Origin: Stutzerimonas stutzeri
GTDB lineage: Bacteria > Pseudomonadota > Gammaproteobacteria > Pseudomonadales > Pseudomonadaceae
DNA length: 64,000 nt
Direction of reading: 5' to 3'
Assembly: GCA_002339675.1 (NCBI GenBank)
Contig: DDKB01000022.1
Coordinates: 62,001 to 126,000 of the forward strand
The notes beneath the pieces were generated by a model. That model did not search any database, was not told the DNA's origin, and saw only the letters and a list, made by a program, of their open reading frames with translations. The position numbers and the translations under genes are program-made. Below, piece by piece: positions 32,391 to 40,005 of this stretch. Each line of letters starts with the position of its first letter. Within the stretch, counting starts at the first letter, position 1.

Positions 32391-33004
32391 GCCGCACGCT
32401 CCGTGGCCCAGGGATCGCTCACCAGACGCGGTCCTTCGGCGGCCTTGACCAGCACCCGCGCGGCGCCACCGGCCCATTCGCCGAGCGCCACACCACCCAG
32501 CGGGGTGTCCAGTTGCAGGTCGACGCGGCAGGCGCGGCCTTCGAGCAACTGCAACAGCGGGCGCGCCTCGCTGCGTGGCAGCGGGCGCTCGGCCCTGAGC
32601 AGCAGGTCGAGATCGCTCGCCGCGTGGACGACCGGCAGGCCGGTGGCGAGTTGAAAACCCGCCGAGCCGGTAACGCCCCAGGCGTGGCCCAGCGCATCGA
32701 GCAACGGGCGGATCTCGGCCAGCACGCGGAACACCGGCAGATCCTCACTGGCCTGACGACCGAGCAGATCTTCCGGTGCCAACCGATGAGCGATCGCCTT
32801 GATTGGCATCAGCGCGGCCAGGCGTTGATCACGCGTCGCCCCCCGCAACCCGACCGCAACCAGGCCGGCAGCCACACGCGCACGCCGCACTACCACCGGC
32901 TGGCCAGCGGCGAGCACAGCGACCGCCCAGGCGGGCGCATCGGCCGGCAGCTGTGCTGGAGTCATGCCCCAGAGCAGGTCGTGGGGGCGTGGAGTGTCGT
33001 GCAT
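32387..33004 (-). CDS. mdcG: Phosphoribosyl-dephospho-CoA transferase MdcG
   Basis: Attaches the triphosphoribosyl-dephospho-CoA prosthetic group to the ACP subunit MdcC. The protein is 205 aa starting MHDTPRPHDLLWGM; HAASDLDLLLR near residue 135 is the nucleotidyltransferase metal site. It follows mdcE by 72 nt. That gap has a perfect AGGAGG six nt before the ATG and an ACAACAACAAT motif (33022-33029 on the plus strand) matching the Hfq/Crc pattern. Confidence 0.93.
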   Translation of the reverse strand: MHDTPRPHDLLWGMTPAQLPADAPAWAVAVLAAGQPVVVRRARVAAGLVAVGLRGATRDQRLAALMPIKAIAHRLAPEDLLGRQASEDLPVFRVLAEIRPLLDALGHAWGVTGSAGFQLATGLPVVHAASDLDLLLRAERPLPRSEARPLLQLLEGRACRVDLQLDTPLGGVALGEWAGGAARVLVKAAEGPRLVSDPWATERAA

Positions 33005-33076
33005 CTACAGCCTCCTCGTGATTGTTGTTGTCGAGTCGCTGATCGCTGTGGCGAATAGGGCCGCGTCAGGTGTTCG

Positions 33077-33862
33077 CTACCACTGCGCGCGCAGCAGCTC
33101 GCGTACCCGCGACGACGCCTCGCGGTTCGGCGCGCCGAGACGACCGCGCAGGTCGCTGCTGTCGCCGATGTCCGCGACGGCCTTGGCGAGACAGTCGCGC
33201 ACACGCGCCAGGTCGTCCGCCGAGGGCTGCTCGATGCTGTCCACCGAGAGGGTTTCCCAGAGCAGGCCGAGGGTCGCGTAGTTGTCGATGTCGTATGCCA
33301 TCGGCGGCACCGATTCGGCCAGGGCTTCCAGCTCCTCGACGCTGCGCAGGGTGATGCGCGCCGCGGCGGCCTTGCCCATGGCATGCACCATCACGCCCGG
33401 ATCGCGCAGGGCGATGATCCGCTGGGCCTGATAGCCGTGGGCGAGAAAGGCGCCGGACATGGCCTTGCCCACCAGCAGCGCGATCACCGGGTGCCCGGCC
33501 AGCCGTGCGCGGGCATAGCCATCCACCGCGCCGGCAAGGGCCTGATGAATGCCGAGGGCTTCTTCGCGGCGGCCATAGGCCTGGCTCGGCACGTCGACCA
33601 CGGCGACCACCACACGCTTGTCCGCCTTGTCGCGATCGGCGGCGATCGCCTCGTCCAGCGCCTGGCCCAGGGCCCAGCCTTCGAGCAGGCCGACCTCGCC
33701 ATTGCGCGCGCGCGGGAAGGGATTCTCGGCGTCCGGCACCACGGCGATATAGCGCGCGGCGCGCGCACCAAGGGTGCCATCGACCACCTTTACCGAGGCC
33801 GGATAGCCCGCCAGTGCCTGGCCGCCGGCCAGGGCTTGCAACCAGTTCAGTCCACGGCTCAT
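33077..33862 (-). CDS. mdcE: Malonate decarboxylase gamma subunit MdcE
   Basis: Together with MdcD decarboxylates malonyl-S-ACP to acetyl-S-ACP. The protein is 261 aa with a carboxyltransferase-like (crotonase) fold; starts MSRGLNWLQALAGG. VDVPSQAYGRREEALGIHQ and LLVGKAMSGAFLAHGYQA are typical of the gamma subunit. The start overlaps the mdcD stop by 4 nt (ATGA). Confidence 0.94.
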   Translation of the reverse strand: MSRGLNWLQALAGGQALAGYPASVKVVDGTLGARAARYIAVVPDAENPFPRARNGEVGLLEGWALGQALDEAIAADRDKADKRVVVAVVDVPSQAYGRREEALGIHQALAGAVDGYARARLAGHPVIALLVGKAMSGAFLAHGYQAQRIIALRDPGVMVHAMGKAAAARITLRSVEELEALAESVPPMAYDIDNYATLGLLWETLSVDSIEQPSADDLARVRDCLAKAVADIGDSSDLRGRLGAPNREASSRVRELLRAQW

Positions 33863-34725
33863 TGGGCATCTCCTTCGTAGAGGGCACGCACGGCGGCGGC
33901 ATCGAGCTGCGTGCGGGTGTCGACATCGGCCAGGCGCTGGAGGTACCAGGCGTGGCGGCGGCTGCGCGGCTGCAGTGGCTTGCCGAGGGCGAACAGTTCG
34001 TGCAGTTGCGCGCGGATGGCGTCGGTGTCGTCGGCGACGTAGGCGTCCACCAGCCCCGAGGCATAGCGCTGCTCGCCACCGGTCAGGCTCCAGATGAAGG
34101 GGCGGTCGCGGGAGTCGTACTCGTCGAGACCGGCTTCCTGCTCAATCACCTGCGGGCCGTTGAGACCGACGCGGGCCTCACGGGTAACGATCAGGTAGCT
34201 GCACAACCCGGCGGCGATGGACATGCCGCCGAAGCAGCCAACGGAGCCGGCGACCACGCCGATCACCGGCTGGTAGTCGCTCAGCTCGACGATGGCCGCC
34301 TGGATCTCGGCGATGGCGGCAAGGCCCAGGTTGGCCTCCTGCAGACGCACGCCGCCGGTTTCCAGCAGGAGCACGGCGCGGGTCGGGATGCCGTTGCGGT
34401 TGTCTTCGGCAGCCAGCTCCAGCGCGCCGGCGATCTTCGCGCCGCCGACTTCCCCCATGCTGCCGCCCTGGAAGGCGCCTTCGATGGCGGCGATCACCGC
34501 CGGCTGGCCGTCAAGGGTGCCCTTGGCGACCACCACGCCGTCGTCGGCCTGGGTGACGATGCCCTGCTTCGGCAGCCAGGGCGAGGTGACGCGATCAAAC
34601 GGATCGAGCAATTCGCGGAAGCTGCCCTCGTCCAGCAGTGCGTGGGCACGCTGGCGGGCACCGAGTTCGACGAAGCTGCGCGACGCGAGTAAACGGGCCA
34701 CGGTGTTAGCGGACACATCAGTCAT
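33859..34725 (-). CDS. mdcD: Malonate decarboxylase beta subunit MdcD
   Basis: Carboxyltransferase-like beta subunit of 288 aa. VVVAKGTLDGQPAVIAAIEG, FQGGSMGEVGGAKIAGALE and LLLETGGVRLQEANLGL are diagnostic. Its ATG overlaps the end of mdcC by 8 nt, giving tight coupling with the ACP subunit. Confidence 0.95.
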   Translation of the reverse strand: MTDVSANTVARLLASRSFVELGARQRAHALLDEGSFRELLDPFDRVTSPWLPKQGIVTQADDGVVVAKGTLDGQPAVIAAIEGAFQGGSMGEVGGAKIAGALELAAEDNRNGIPTRAVLLLETGGVRLQEANLGLAAIAEIQAAIVELSDYQPVIGVVAGSVGCFGGMSIAAGLCSYLIVTREARVGLNGPQVIEQEAGLDEYDSRDRPFIWSLTGGEQRYASGLVDAYVADDTDAIRAQLHELFALGKPLQPRSRRHAWYLQRLADVDTRTQLDAAAVRALYEGDAQ

Positions 34726-35017
34726 GGCCGACCTCCTCCAGTCCCTGCTCCAGGCGCAGACGCACTACGCCGGGCGTGGCCCCAAAATCGTGAATATCGA
34801 TGTTCAATGCCGGTGGCGTCTGCTCGCGGAACATCCGCTCGAACAGACTCCTCCAGCGTTGCTCGGCACCATTGACCGAGGTGACCACCTGGATCGCCAG
34901 CTTGCCGGCCTGGCCGGGTTCCAGCAGCACTTCCAGATCGCCCGAGCCGACCACGCCGACCAGGGCCTTGCCGCGGGCGGGTTGCCCGGCGGCGAATTCG
35001 AAAGACAGGGTTTCCAT
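34718..35017 (-). CDS. mdcC: Malonate decarboxylase acyl carrier protein MdcC
   Basis: ACP (delta) subunit of 99 aa, starting METLSFEFAAG. VGVVGSGDLEVLLE contains Ser25, the residue that carries the 2'-(5''-triphosphoribosyl)-3'-dephospho-CoA group in the Klebsiella protein. It starts 2 nt after mdcB ends. Confidence 0.95.
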   Translation of the reverse strand: METLSFEFAAGQPARGKALVGVVGSGDLEVLLEPGQAGKLAIQVVTSVNGAEQRWRSLFERMFREQTPPALNIDIHDFGATPGVVRLRLEQGLEEVGHD

Positions 35018-35019
35018 GT

Positions 35020-35892
35020 TCAGTAGCTCCCAGTCGGCGCCGGCGCGGCGGGCGCCAGACGGTCGAGGAATAAGGTGGCGGCCAGCAGGTCGGCGGCGCC
35101 GCCCGGCGAAGCGTTGAGGGCGAGCATGTCGCGATCGAGCAGGCGCAGCTGGCGACGCCCGGCGAGACTGGTGGCGCCACCGGCTTCGAGCACGGCGCGG
35201 GCGCCGGCCTGCATGCGGTTCAGCCCTTCAAGACCGGCGCGGTGCAGCACGCAGGTGTCGGTCAGGCTGCTCATGATTGCCAGCAGTGCATCGAGCCTGG
35301 CGTTCTGCTCGCCGGCGCCGGCGCGGCGACTGGCCAGGAGTTGCGGCAAGCCGTGCTCGATGACCGCGGGAAAGCCGTGCTGCGCCTGTTCCCGCGCGCC
35401 GAGTACGCCGTAGCGACGGCACACGCGCGCGCCGTGGCTGTCCGGGTTGTGCGGCGCGGCCGGGTCGTCCAGCCGCGCCAGGGCGGCCGCGCTGGCGGCG
35501 ATCCCGCCGGCCGAAGCGCCGCTTTCCAGCATGGCCGCCGCGCTGAGCAGCCCCAGCGCCCAGATCGCGCCGCGATGGGTGTTGACCCCGGCGGTGACGC
35601 GCAACATCTCCGCTTCGCCGTCGCGGCCCAGCTGGCCGAGCGTTTCACGCAGCGCCTGGCTGACCCGACCTTCGCGCCGCGCGGCATCGGCCATGGCGGC
35701 GAACGCCGGCCACAGCGACTGCGCCGAGGCGTGCATCAGCCCCAGGTGCAGATCGCTGTGCGCGCCACTGCCGCGCCGGTCGACCAGCCCCGGCTTGGGC
35801 GACAGGTCGGCCTCGTCGACCAGCGCCTGCACCGCCAGATCGGCCAGGCGCTCGGCCGCGGTCGGCGCCTGTCGTGCAATGAGTGCGCTCAT
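35020..35892 (-). CDS. mdcB: Triphosphoribosyl-dephospho-CoA synthase MdcB
   Basis: Makes the prosthetic-group precursor from ATP and dephospho-CoA. The protein is 290 aa of the CitG/MdcB family, starting MSALIARQAPTAAERL; ALVDEADLSPKPGLVDRRGSGAHSD and TAGVNTHRGAIWALGLL are signatures. The ATG at 35892 overlaps the mdcA stop (TGATG). Confidence 0.94.
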   Translation of the reverse strand: MSALIARQAPTAAERLADLAVQALVDEADLSPKPGLVDRRGSGAHSDLHLGLMHASAQSLWPAFAAMADAARREGRVSQALRETLGQLGRDGEAEMLRVTAGVNTHRGAIWALGLLSAAAMLESGASAGGIAASAAALARLDDPAAPHNPDSHGARVCRRYGVLGAREQAQHGFPAVIEHGLPQLLASRRAGAGEQNARLDALLAIMSSLTDTCVLHRAGLEGLNRMQAGARAVLEAGGATSLAGRRQLRLLDRDMLALNASPGGAADLLAATLFLDRLAPAAPAPTGSY

Positions 35893-37559
35893 CACCAGCT
35901 CCTGAACTTGGCAGGCGGGTTGTAGAGGCCGCCGGACCAGTCGACCAGCTCAGCGATGCTTTTGGCCGCGAGCAGCTCGCGGGTCGCGTCGTTGCGACGG
36001 ATGCCGAGGTCTTCCGGCAGGGCGATCAGCCCTTCGCGGCGCATGCGTTCGGTGTCCTTCGGGTTGTGCCGAAGGCCGATGCTGGTGACGCCGGCCACCG
36101 CGGCGATCATCGCCTGGCGCTCCTCCAGCGAGCGGGCCTTGTACAGGTAGGCGATGCCTTCCTCGGTGAGCAGGTGGGTGACGTCGTCGCCGTAGATCAT
36201 GACCGGCGCCAGCGGCATGCCGCTCTTCTTCGCCACCTCGACCGCGTCGAGCTGCTCGACAAAGGTGGGTTTGCCGCCTTCCTGGAAGGTCTCGACCATC
36301 TGCACCACGAGCTTCTTGCCGCGCTCTAGCATCGTCACCGGGGCTTCGCCGCCGGGCATGGCCATGTCCAGCCAGGCTGGGGTCGGATGGCGGCGACCGC
36401 GCGGGTCGTGGCCCATGTTCGGCGCACCGCCGAAACCGGCCAGGCGACCACGGGTCACGGTGGAAGAATGGCCGTCGCCATCCACTTGCAGGGTGGCGCC
36501 GATAAACAGGTCCACCGCGTACTGCCCGGCCAGCTGGCACATCATGCGGTTGGAGCGCATCGAGCCGTCGCGGCCGGTGAAGAACACGTCCGGACGCTGG
36601 GCGATGTAGTTCTCCATGCCCAGCTCGGTGCCGAAGCAGTGCACGCTTTCTACCCAGCCGGTCTCGATCGCCGGGATCAGCGTCGGGTGCGGGTTGAGCG
36701 TCCAGTTGCGGCAGATCTTGCCTTTCAGGCCGAGGGATTCGCCGTAGGTCGGCAGGATCAGCTCGATGGCGGCGGTGTTGAAACCGATGCCGTGATTGAG
36801 CGACTGCACGTTGTGTTTTTCGTAGATGCCGCGGATCGCCATCATCGCCATCAGCACATGCACCGGCTTGATGTGGCGCGGGTCGCGGGTGAACAGCGGC
36901 TCGATGTAGAAGGGCTTGTCCGCCACCACGACGAAATCCACCCAGCTGGCCGGGATGTCCACGCGCGGCAGCTCGTCGACGATCTCGTTGACCTGGAAGA
37001 TGACGATGCCGTCGGAGAAGGCGGTGGGTTCGACCAGTGCCGGGGTGTCTTCGGTGCTCGGGCCGGTGTAGATGTTGCCGTGGCGGTCAGCCTGGAAGCC
37101 GGCTACCAGCGCGACGTTGGGGATCAGGTCCACCAACAGACGCGAATAGAGTTCGATGTAGGTGTGGATGGCACCGACTTCCAGCAGGCCGTCTTCAAGG
37201 AGCTGGCTGATGCGCAGGCTCTGCGGCCCGGCAAAGGAGAAGTCGAGCTTGCGCGCGATCTGCCGTTCGAACAGATCCAGGTGCTCGGCGCGACTGACGC
37301 TGGGCATGATCATGTGCAAGTCATGCAGCTTGCCGGGGTCGGCCTTGGCCAGGGAGCGCGAGAGAAAGTCCGCCTGCTTCTGGTTGTTGCCCTCGAGCAC
37401 CACCCGATCACCGGGGGCGATCAGCAGTTCCAGCGCCTCGACGATCCGCTCGCCTGGCAGCACCACGCCGTCGGCGAGGCTGCGCACCTGATCGACACGG
37501 CGAGCTTTTTCGGCTCGGCGACGCGACCACTGCGGCGGTGGGGAGATTGTTGTTGTCAT
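35892..37559 (-). CDS. mdcA: Malonate decarboxylase alpha subunit MdcA
   Basis: Acetyl-S-ACP:malonate ACP transferase, the first enzyme of the decarboxylase. The protein is 555 aa with a CoA-transferase-like fold; starts MTTTISPPPQWSRRRAEK. GERIVEALELLIAPGDRVVLEGNNQKQADF (shown in part: LEGNNQKQADFLSRSL), NHGIGFNTAAIELILPTYG and FFTGRDGSMRSNRMMCQ are typical. Codons 2-5 contain ACAACAACAAT, matching the Hfq/Crc pattern. First gene of the mdcABCDEGH-madLM operon; a strong palindrome lies 80-104 bp upstream. Confidence 0.96.
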   Translation of the reverse strand: MTTTISPPPQWSRRRAEKARRVDQVRSLADGVVLPGERIVEALELLIAPGDRVVLEGNNQKQADFLSRSLAKADPGKLHDLHMIMPSVSRAEHLDLFERQIARKLDFSFAGPQSLRISQLLEDGLLEVGAIHTYIELYSRLLVDLIPNVALVAGFQADRHGNIYTGPSTEDTPALVEPTAFSDGIVIFQVNEIVDELPRVDIPASWVDFVVVADKPFYIEPLFTRDPRHIKPVHVLMAMMAIRGIYEKHNVQSLNHGIGFNTAAIELILPTYGESLGLKGKICRNWTLNPHPTLIPAIETGWVESVHCFGTELGMENYIAQRPDVFFTGRDGSMRSNRMMCQLAGQYAVDLFIGATLQVDGDGHSSTVTRGRLAGFGGAPNMGHDPRGRRHPTPAWLDMAMPGGEAPVTMLERGKKLVVQMVETFQEGGKPTFVEQLDAVEVAKKSGMPLAPVMIYGDDVTHLLTEEGIAYLYKARSLEERQAMIAAVAGVTSIGLRHNPKDTERMRREGLIALPEDLGIRRNDATRELLAAKSIAELVDWSGGLYNPPAKFRSW

Positions 37560-37638
37560 GCTGACTCCACAGGTTTTCCGCTTTGTGGAGCGCACAGTAG
37601 GGAGGTGACCGAGAGGTCATCAATCAAGCGCGGAGGCG

Positions 37639-37663
37639 TTTCGTTACGCTGAAGTTAACGAAA
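37639..37663. promoter_or_regulatory. Probable MdcR operator
   Basis: TTTCGTTA and TAACGAAA form perfect eight-bp inverted arms separated by nine bp (CGCTGAAGT). The site contains the T-N11-A pattern of LysR boxes and lies 80-104 bp upstream of mdcA, the right place for activator binding. Assignment to MdcR is inference. Confidence 0.7.
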
Positions 37664-37667
37664 AGCC

Positions 37668-38099
37668 TTACCAGCCGCTGAGCACGATTCCGCCGAGAAT
37701 CAGATAGCGGCCACCTTTGGCCAGGGTCACCAGTAGCAGGAAGCTCCACAGCGGCTCGCGCAGGGTGCCGGCGACCACCGTCAGCGGGTCGCCGATGAGC
37801 GGCACCCAGCTCAGCAGCAGCGACAGGCGTCCGTAGCGGTGATAACGCTGTTGCGCCCGCTCCAGCTGCCGCGGGCTGACTGGAAACCAACGCGCATGCT
37901 TGAAGCGTTCGAGCGAGCGCCCAAGCAGCCAGTTCACCAGCGAGCCGAGGACGTTACCCCCGGTGGCGACCGCCAGCAGTAGCGCCGGCGAGAAACGCCC
38001 GTCGAGCAGCAGCCCGACCAGCACGGCCTCCGATTGCGCGGGCAGCAGGGTGGCAGCGGCAAAGGCGGCGCCGAACAGGCCGAGGTAGGCGGTCAGCAT
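37668..38099 (-). CDS. YqaA-family membrane protein (DedA/SNARE-associated-like)
   Basis: Inner-membrane protein of 143 aa starting MLTAYLGLFGAAFAAATLLP, with about four hydrophobic segments. GGNVLGSLVNWLLGRSLERF and LLLSWVPLIGDPLTVVAGTLR are the YqaA signature, a DedA-like fold linked to lipid or envelope processes. No clear functional link to the mdc genes downstream. Confidence 0.9.
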   Translation of the reverse strand: MLTAYLGLFGAAFAAATLLPAQSEAVLVGLLLDGRFSPALLLAVATGGNVLGSLVNWLLGRSLERFKHARWFPVSPRQLERAQQRYHRYGRLSLLLSWVPLIGDPLTVVAGTLREPLWSFLLLVTLAKGGRYLILGGIVLSGW

Positions 38100-38153
38100 C
38101 GTGGCGCCTCGACCCGGTGGCGGCCGCTGGTCGGCGCGATCACGCCGGCGGGT

Positions 38154-38396
38154 TCAGCGCCCTGGCTGCGGGCGAAAACCTGGAATCGCACCGGGTCGCT
38201 CGAGGTGGCCGGCCGGCTGGGTGCAGTTGAGGTCGCGAAACGGCTGGCCGCTGAGCTGCTCCCAACCGTGTCCCGGCGAGGTCTGCCGGCAGATGACGGT
38301 GCCATCGGCCTTGCTCCGCCACTGGTAATACGGCGCCGGGCCGGCAGAGGCCCACAGCGAAGGGAACAGGAGAAACAGAAAGACTGCAGCGCGCAT
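38154..38396 (-). CDS. Small exported protein with DUF4124-like domain
   Basis: 80 aa with an N-terminal signal peptide (MRAAVFLFLLFPSLWASA) followed by YYQWRSKADGTVICRQTSPG, the W.D..G.v...Q..P pattern of DUF4124 proteins, and two cysteines. Probably periplasmic. Function unknown. It lies 54 bp upstream of the YqaA gene and may be co-transcribed. Confidence 0.65.
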   Translation of the reverse strand: MRAAVFLFLLFPSLWASAGPAPYYQWRSKADGTVICRQTSPGHGWEQLSGQPFRDLNCTQPAGHLERPGAIPGFRPQPGR

Positions 38397-38862
38397 GATT
38401 CGGCGTTCGGGCAGGAAACTCGCGCCACTCTAGCCCGATCGACCGCCAGCGCAAAGCTTCGCCAGCAAGCTGGCTCCTACAAAAGCCAGAGCCAAGGCCA
38501 AATCCCGCCTCGCGAACCACGTCCCGGCAGAGACCCGCCGCAACTCCCCCTTCGCCAGCACCCTGGCGTCACCACCGCCGCTCATGCCCTAGGCATAGGC
38601 AAAAAACCGCCGACGCCCCCTGAGCGATCGGCAAGATCTTGCGCATGACGGCGCGCTGCCTGGATACGACCCGCCAGCCAGAGCCCTCGGATGGTCTGGC
38701 ACGCCTCGTGCAACGCATAAGTGGCCCGATGCGATCAATGACAAGAAAACCCGCACAGCGCACCCCCGCCTTCTCCGCGAAGGCCATCCGTGTGTTCCGC
38801 TCCTTTCTTGTCTATCGCTGTACGATGGCTGCTGATCGACTATCGTCGGTTCTGCGAAAACC
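38397..38862. other. Intergenic region upstream of TAXI-TRAP operon
   Basis: Apart from the REP element at 38456-38481 no gene or site is supported. A possible promoter for the TAXI gene should lie near 38780-38850, where the sequence is less GC-rich. Confidence 0.4.
38456..38481. repeat. REP element (GCCAGC hairpin)
   Basis: GCTTCGCCAGCAAGCTGGCTCCTACA: a GCCAGC/GCTGGC stem with AA loop, TTC prefix and TCCTACA suffix, the standard Pseudomonas REP layout. Related to the element at 4384-4413. Confidence 0.85.
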
Positions 38863-38887
38863 AATAACAAAGAAACGGAGAAACACC

Positions 38888-39841
38888 ATGAAATTGACCA
38901 AGCAACTCGGCCTGCTCGCTGCTGCAGCGGCCTTCACCGCCAGCACCGCCGCGGTGGCCGCGCCGACCTTTATCAATATCCTGACCGGCGGCACCAGCGG
39001 CGTGTACTACCCGGTCGGCGTGGCCATTTCCCAGCTCTACAGCAAGGGCATCGAAGGATCGAAGACATCCGTACAGGCGACCAAGGCCTCGGTAGAAAAC
39101 CTCAACCTGCTGCAAGCCGGCCGTGGTGAACTGGCCCTGGCGCTCGGTGACTCGGTCGCCGATGCCTGGAACGGCGTGGAAGACGCAGGCTTCAAGGCTC
39201 CGCTGAAGAAATTGCGTGCAATCGGTGGCGCCTATCCGAACTACATCCAGATCGTTGCCAGCAAGGAATCTGGCATCAAGACGCTGGCCGACCTGAAGGG
39301 CAAGTCGCTCTCCGTCGGCGCGCCGAAGTCCGGCACCGAACTGAACGCCCGCGCCATCCTCAAGGCGGCCGGCCTGAGCTACGAAGACATGGGCAAGGTG
39401 GAATATCTTCCGTTCGCCGAATCCGTTGAATTGATCAAGAACCGCCAGCTGGACGCAACCCTGCAATCGGCCGGTCTGGGCATGGCAGCCATCCGCGACC
39501 TGGCCTCGACCATGGAGCTGAACTACGTCGAGATTCCGCAGGACGTGGTCACCAAGATCAACAACGCGGCCTACCAGGCGGCAACGATCCCGGCCGGCAC
39601 CTACGACGGCCAGGATGCGGATGTGCCGACCGTGGCCATCACCAACATCCTGGTGACCCATGAAGACGTACCGGAAGACGTCGCCTACCAGATGACCAAG
39701 CTGATCTTCGAGAACCTCGATGACCTGAGCAAAGCCCATTCGGCCGCCAAGGACATCAAGCGGGAAAACGCCGCCAAGTCGCTGCCGATCCCGCTGCATC
39801 CGGGCGCTGAGCGTTATTACAAGGAAGTGGGCGCGCTCTGA
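38888..39841 (+). CDS. TAXI-family TRAP transporter substrate-binding protein
   Basis: Periplasmic binding protein of 317 aa. Residues 1-25 are a signal peptide (MKLTKQLGLLAAAAAF ... VAA). LTGGTSGVYYPVGVAISQL and SVQATKASVENLNLLQAG are the TAXI-family signature, and GKSLSVGAPKSGTELNA follows. Captures an acid (dicarboxylate or glutamate-like in characterised members) for the fused permease encoded next. AATAACAA 18-25 nt upstream of the start matches the Hfq/Crc pattern. The ATG at 38888 is set by the signal peptide. Confidence 0.94.
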   Translation: MKLTKQLGLLAAAAAFTASTAAVAAPTFINILTGGTSGVYYPVGVAISQLYSKGIEGSKTSVQATKASVENLNLLQAGRGELALALGDSVADAWNGVEDAGFKAPLKKLRAIGGAYPNYIQIVASKESGIKTLADLKGKSLSVGAPKSGTELNARAILKAAGLSYEDMGKVEYLPFAESVELIKNRQLDATLQSAGLGMAAIRDLASTMELNYVEIPQDVVTKINNAAYQAATIPAGTYDGQDADVPTVAITNILVTHEDVPEDVAYQMTKLIFENLDDLSKAHSAAKDIKRENAAKSLPIPLHPGAERYYKEVGAL

Positions 39842-39850
39842 TCGCGACCA

Positions 39851-39874
39851 GGGGGGCGGCGACCGCCGTCCCCA
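39851..39874. other. Hairpin between TAXI and TRAP permease genes
   Basis: GGGGGCGG-CGA-CCGCCGTCCCC makes a strong stem 10 nt past the binding-protein gene, without a T-run. Such hairpins often protect the upstream mRNA so that more binding protein than permease is made. Confidence 0.45.
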
Positions 39875-40005
39875 CCCCGCGGTGCGCACGGCGCCGCGGT
39901 ATCCCGAACCGAACCCTGCAGAGCGGCTAGTAAAACCAGCGTGTGATCACGGCAGGTTTTGTTAGCGGCTCTACGCGACCACGCTTTATCAGCTCGAGGC
40001 ATTCC

